A stretch of 8,660 nucleotides of DNA. Origin: Alphaproteobacteria bacterium. Its GTDB lineage: Bacteria; Pseudomonadota; Alphaproteobacteria; SMXP01. Of this stretch, positions 6,130 through 8,660 are shown one piece after another (the first letter of the stretch is position 1; every line of letters starts with the position of its first letter). Location of the stretch: NCBI GenBank assembly GCA_028280675.1, contig JANQLI010000001.1, forward strand, positions 1 through 8,660, written 5' to 3'. The notes beneath the pieces are model-generated. The model ran no database searches. It was not told the DNA's origin and saw only the letters and a list, made by a program, of their open reading frames with translations. The translations under genes were made by a program, and so were the position numbers.

Positions 6130-7700
6130 TGAATAAACAAGGACGGCCCTCACAGCCACAAAGTGATAATGCGTCTAAAAGCTTTGAGACCTTTTCCGGT
6201 CATCGGGGGCTTCAGCAAGAAGAGGGCATTATATTTGACCGCGCACGGTCAGGCGAAACGGGTGTCGATTTGCCAATTCCCGGATCGCGGCCATCGCGGC
6301 TAGGCGGCCTTGAGCGGACGGAAGAGATCGGCCTTGCCGGTCTCTCAGAACCCGAAGCCGTGCGCCATTATGTGCGTCTCAGTCAAAAGAACTATTCCAT
6401 TGATACGGGCTTTTACCCGCTTGGCTCTTGCACCATGAAACACAATCCGCGTCTCAATGAAAAAGTGGCGCGGCTGCCTGGTTTTGCAGATATTCACCCC
6501 TTGCAGCCAGTGCAAACCGTTCAGGGCGCGTTAGAAGTGATTGATACATTAGCGCACTGGTTGAAAGAATTGACGGGCATGCCAGCCGTTGCCATGTCGC
6601 CAAAAGCAGGGGCCCATGGTGAGCTGTGCGGCCTTATGGCGATCCGTGCGGCGCTCGAAGCCCAAGGGGATGCGCGTAAAGTCGTGCTGGTTCCTGAATC
6701 CGCGCACGGCACCAATCCCGCCACAGCCGCCCAATGCGGATATGCCATTAAAACGATTCCTGCGGCAGATGACGGCCTCATTCATTTGGATGAGCTGAAA
6801 GCGCAGCTCAATGACGAGGTTGCCGCTGTCATGCTCACGAACCCAAACACTTGTGGATTGTTTGAGCGTGACATTGTTGCTGTTGCCGATGCGGTTCATG
6901 CGGCAGGGGCGTATCTCTATTGCGATGGGGCGAATTTCAACGCCATCATGGGCAAGGTGCGTCCAGGAGACCTTGGTATCGACGCGATGCATATCAATTT
7001 GCACAAAACCTTCTCGACGCCCCATGGTGGCGGTGGTCCGGGCGCGGGGCCTGTTGTGCTCTCTGCGGCGCTCGCGCCTTATGCACCTGTGCCCTACATT
7101 GTGAATGAAGGCGACGGCTATCACGTTATCGAAACCGAAGAACAATCAGATGTGTCTCCACTTGGCCGCATGACAGCGTTCTATGGCCAGATGGGAATGT
7201 TCACCCGCGCGCTGACATATGCCATGAGTCACGGGGCTGATGGCTTGCGGCAGGTGGCGGAAGATGCGGTCCTCAATGCGAATTATGTTCTTGCCAAGTT
7301 AAAGGACCTGTTCTCAGCGCCTTTCGGCGATCGTTGTATGCATGAATGCCTTTTCGATGATGCGTTTCTGAAAGATACCGGCATCACCACTCTCGATTTT
7401 GCCAAAGCGATGATTGATGAAGGCTATCATCCGATGACAGTGTATTTCCCGCTTGTGGTGCATGGCGCGATGTTGATTGAACCGACAGAAACAGAGTCCA
7501 AAGAAACATTGGATCGCTTCTGTCAGGTGATGCGGTCCTTGGCCTTAGAGGCAAAAGACGGCCAATCAGACCGATTCACGCAAGCCCCGCAATACACACC
7601 GCGGCGCCGTTTAGATGAGACTCAAGCTGCGCGTAACCCGGTCTTGAGGTGGCTGCCCCCAAAGTCTGATGACATATCGCCCCTGCAGGCGGCGGAGTAG
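6126..7700 (+). CDS. gcvPB: Glycine dehydrogenase (decarboxylating), P protein subunit 2
   Basis: This is the PLP-binding half of the split P protein. It forms the active decarboxylase with GcvPA and transfers the aminomethyl group to GcvH. It has 524 aa, normal for GcvPB including the slightly long alphaproteobacterial N-terminus (about 30 polar residues before LQQEEGIIFDR). Signatures: FYPLGSCTMKHNP (97-108), SPKAGAHGELCGL (158-170), PESAHGTNPATAA (190-202), NPNTCGLFE (239-247), YCDGANFNAIMG (265-276) and INLHKTFSTPHGGGGPGAGP (290-309), with the PLP Schiff-base lysine at Lys294. The start ATG at 6126 overlaps the gcvPA stop and has a strong AGAGGAGG (6111-6118) 7 bases upstream. The next codon, at 6129, is also ATG and could serve instead. 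It ends in two consecutive in-frame stops, TAG TAG (7698-7703). Confidence 0.98.
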   Translation: MMNKQGRPSQPQSDNASKSFETFSGHRGLQQEEGIIFDRARSGETGVDLPIPGSRPSRLGGLERTEEIGLAGLSEPEAVRHYVRLSQKNYSIDTGFYPLGSCTMKHNPRLNEKVARLPGFADIHPLQPVQTVQGALEVIDTLAHWLKELTGMPAVAMSPKAGAHGELCGLMAIRAALEAQGDARKVVLVPESAHGTNPATAAQCGYAIKTIPAADDGLIHLDELKAQLNDEVAAVMLTNPNTCGLFERDIVAVADAVHAAGAYLYCDGANFNAIMGKVRPGDLGIDAMHINLHKTFSTPHGGGGPGAGPVVLSAALAPYAPVPYIVNEGDGYHVIETEEQSDVSPLGRMTAFYGQMGMFTRALTYAMSHGADGLRQVAEDAVLNANYVLAKLKDLFSAPFGDRCMHECLFDDAFLKDTGITTLDFAKAMIDEGYHPMTVYFPLVVHGAMLIEPTETESKETLDRFCQVMRSLALEAKDGQSDRFTQAPQYTPRRRLDETQAARNPVLRWLPPKSDDISPLQAAE

Positions 7701-7708
7701 TAGCAAAA

Positions 7709-8512
7709 ATGGCGACCCTTGCCTATGCGGGCGGTGAGCTTGAATATCTTGAACACGGAGAAGGGCCGCCGCTTGTTTTAGTGCATGGATCGTTTGCCAC
7801 GGCTCATTCCTGGAAACAGGTGCGGCTCGGCTTGGAAGATCATTACCGGGTCTATGCGTTGAATATGCCGGGTTATGGGCATTCGACATCATCTCCTGAT
7901 GTCGATGCGTTTTTGAACGGCCGATATGCTCTTCAAGCACTTCTGGAATATATCGGTAACCCCATTCATTTGGTTGGACATTCAGCGGGCGGCGCAGTGT
8001 GCCTCAATGCCGCGCTCCATCTCTCTGACCACTTAAGAAGCCTCACAGTGATCGAACCCACAACGGTCATCGCTCTTGATTTAATGGAGCAACAGCATGT
8101 GCGCCACGATATTGAAGATATGTTCAAAGTCTATAAGGCGCATGTGGAGTCTGGCGAACAGCATGCTGCACGTCATGTGATTGACTATTGGGGTGGGCAA
8201 GGATCTTATGCCTCATTTCCTGAAAAGTTTTACCAGGCTGCTGAAACGATGATCCCACAAAACTTGCGTGAATGGGCCGCAGCGTTTACGGACACAACGG
8301 AGCGCGAGGCGTATCATGCTCTTGATGTGCCCACGCGCGTGATCTGCGGTGATCAATCAGCGCATGCCATGCAACAGATATGCGCAAACCTCGTGCACCT
8401 TCTGCCCGACGCAGATTATGCTCTTATCGAAGGGGCGAGACATTTTTCACCGACGACACACGCTGCAGATCTGGTGAAATGCATCCATGCGCATGCGGCT
8501 GGGCGGCGCTAA
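7709..8512 (+). CDS. Alpha/beta-fold hydrolase, last gene of the gcv run
   Basis: This is an alpha/beta hydrolase of 267 aa with no signal peptide, so probably cytoplasmic. LVLVHGSFATAHSW (22-35) carries the HG oxyanion-loop motif. LNMPGYGHST (51-60) follows strand 4. The nucleophile elbow GHSAGG at 90-95 places the catalytic serine at Ser92. The acid is probably Asp215 (VICGDQSAH) and the base His245 (GARHF). The serine rules out dehalogenase-type Asp nucleophiles, but the substrate cannot be read from sequence; esterase, lactonase or C-C hydrolase are all possible. The residues between about 120 and 200 form a helical cap. The ATG at 7709 follows gcvPB by 8 bases, with GGAG (7694-7697) 11 bases upstream, so co-transcription with the glycine cleavage genes is likely. 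It is not a known component of that system. Confidence 0.9.
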   Translation: MATLAYAGGELEYLEHGEGPPLVLVHGSFATAHSWKQVRLGLEDHYRVYALNMPGYGHSTSSPDVDAFLNGRYALQALLEYIGNPIHLVGHSAGGAVCLNAALHLSDHLRSLTVIEPTTVIALDLMEQQHVRHDIEDMFKVYKAHVESGEQHAARHVIDYWGGQGSYASFPEKFYQAAETMIPQNLREWAAAFTDTTEREAYHALDVPTRVICGDQSAHAMQQICANLVHLLPDADYALIEGARHFSPTTHAADLVKCIHAHAAGRR

Positions 8513-8513
8513 C

Positions 8514-8541
8514 AAAAAGGCGAGGGGTAAACCTCACCTTT
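8514..8541 (-). terminator. Intrinsic terminator of the minus-strand gene at the right edge
   Basis: Read on the minus strand, AAAGGUGAGG (8541-8532) pairs with CCUCGCCUUU (8525-8516): ten pairs with one G-U wobble around a six-base loop, followed directly by a U run (8518-8514). On the plus strand the same stem has a C-A mismatch, and the nearest T-run (8555-8560) is 13 bases past the stem, so it would terminate the gcv-hydrolase transcript less well. The U-tract ends 2 bases after the hydrolase stop. Confidence 0.75.
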
Positions 8542-8566
8542 GAGACCAATACAATTTTTTGATAGC

Positions 8567-8660
8567 TTAGTGAAGCTTTGACTTAACTTCCGTCAAGCTG
8601 CTTTCAATTAACGCCTCACCGCGTTCGCCTGCAATATTGTCTTGAAGAATACGACGCGCC
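8567..8660 (-). CDS. C-terminal end of an unidentified protein (cut by window edge)
   Basis: The minus strand from the right edge is open for 30 codons plus a stop (TAA, complement of 8567-8569). It encodes a tail that reads ARRILQDNIAGERGEALIESS and continues LTEVKSKLH. The segment is charged and probably helical, with no motif I can name. Support for a real gene comes from the long leftward-reading terminator 26 bases past the stop and from the alternative minus-strand frame beginning at 8660 closing after 14 codons. The gene would be convergent with the hydrolase gene, leaving 54 bases between the two stops. The function is unknown. Confidence 0.55.
   Translation of the reverse strand, partial: ARRILQDNIAGERGEALIESSLTEVKSKLH

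Noticed and set aside
6549..7145. 198-codon minus-strand open frame inside gcvPB
   Set aside because: Opposite the highly conserved PLP-binding region of gcvPB, with no recognisable motif. Antisense shadow.
1..8660. Mobile element, CRISPR array, toxin-antitoxin pair or phage-defence locus
   Set aside because: No transposase, integrase, regularly spaced repeats, tRNA-associated attachment sites or small gene pairs were seen; all long genes are housekeeping or metabolic.

Overview
The window looks like an ordinary chromosomal housekeeping segment of an alphaproteobacterium. This is inferred from protein style (IspH, ArgS, and a GcvT-GcvH-GcvPA-GcvPB set with a two-subunit P protein), moderate-to-high GC, and a tandem glycine riboswitch ahead of gcvT. 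The order cannot be fixed from sequence reading alone. There is no tRNA, rRNA, CRISPR array, insertion sequence, prophage gene or other sign of mobile DNA, and I found no convincing new multi-gene system.

Layout. Bases 1-379 (minus strand) hold the first 126 codons of ispH, the last enzyme of the MEP isoprenoid pathway, running off the left edge. A 173-base divergent intergenic region (380-552) with nested inverted repeats and TATCAA repeats separates it from a plus-strand pair: an unnamed lipoprotein gene (553-1131) and argS (1143-2909). Next comes a 328-base leader (2910-3237) with a weak promoter candidate, two glycine aptamers in tandem and a large hairpin just before gcvT. The tight gcv run follows: gcvT (3238-4398), gcvH (4412-4786), gcvPA (4786-6129), gcvPB (6126-7700) and an alpha/beta hydrolase (7709-8512) only 8 bases after gcvPB. 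An intrinsic terminator hairpin (8514-8541) reads best on the minus strand, and the last 94 bases carry the 3' end of an unidentified minus-strand gene.

How it works together. GcvPA and GcvPB form the PLP-dependent glycine decarboxylase. GcvH carries the aminomethyl group on its lipoyl lysine, and GcvT passes the methylene group to tetrahydrofolate and releases ammonia. The fourth component, dihydrolipoamide dehydrogenase, is not in the window. The riboswitch should couple expression of the run to intracellular glycine. I can draw a plausible translational switch in which the 3' strand of the second aptamer's P1 helix pairs with the Shine-Dalgarno-like stretch of gcvT when glycine is absent. 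The least expected parts are the alpha/beta hydrolase apparently under glycine control, an A-C opposition inside the second aptamer's P1, and the dyad-rich ispH/lipoprotein divergent region.
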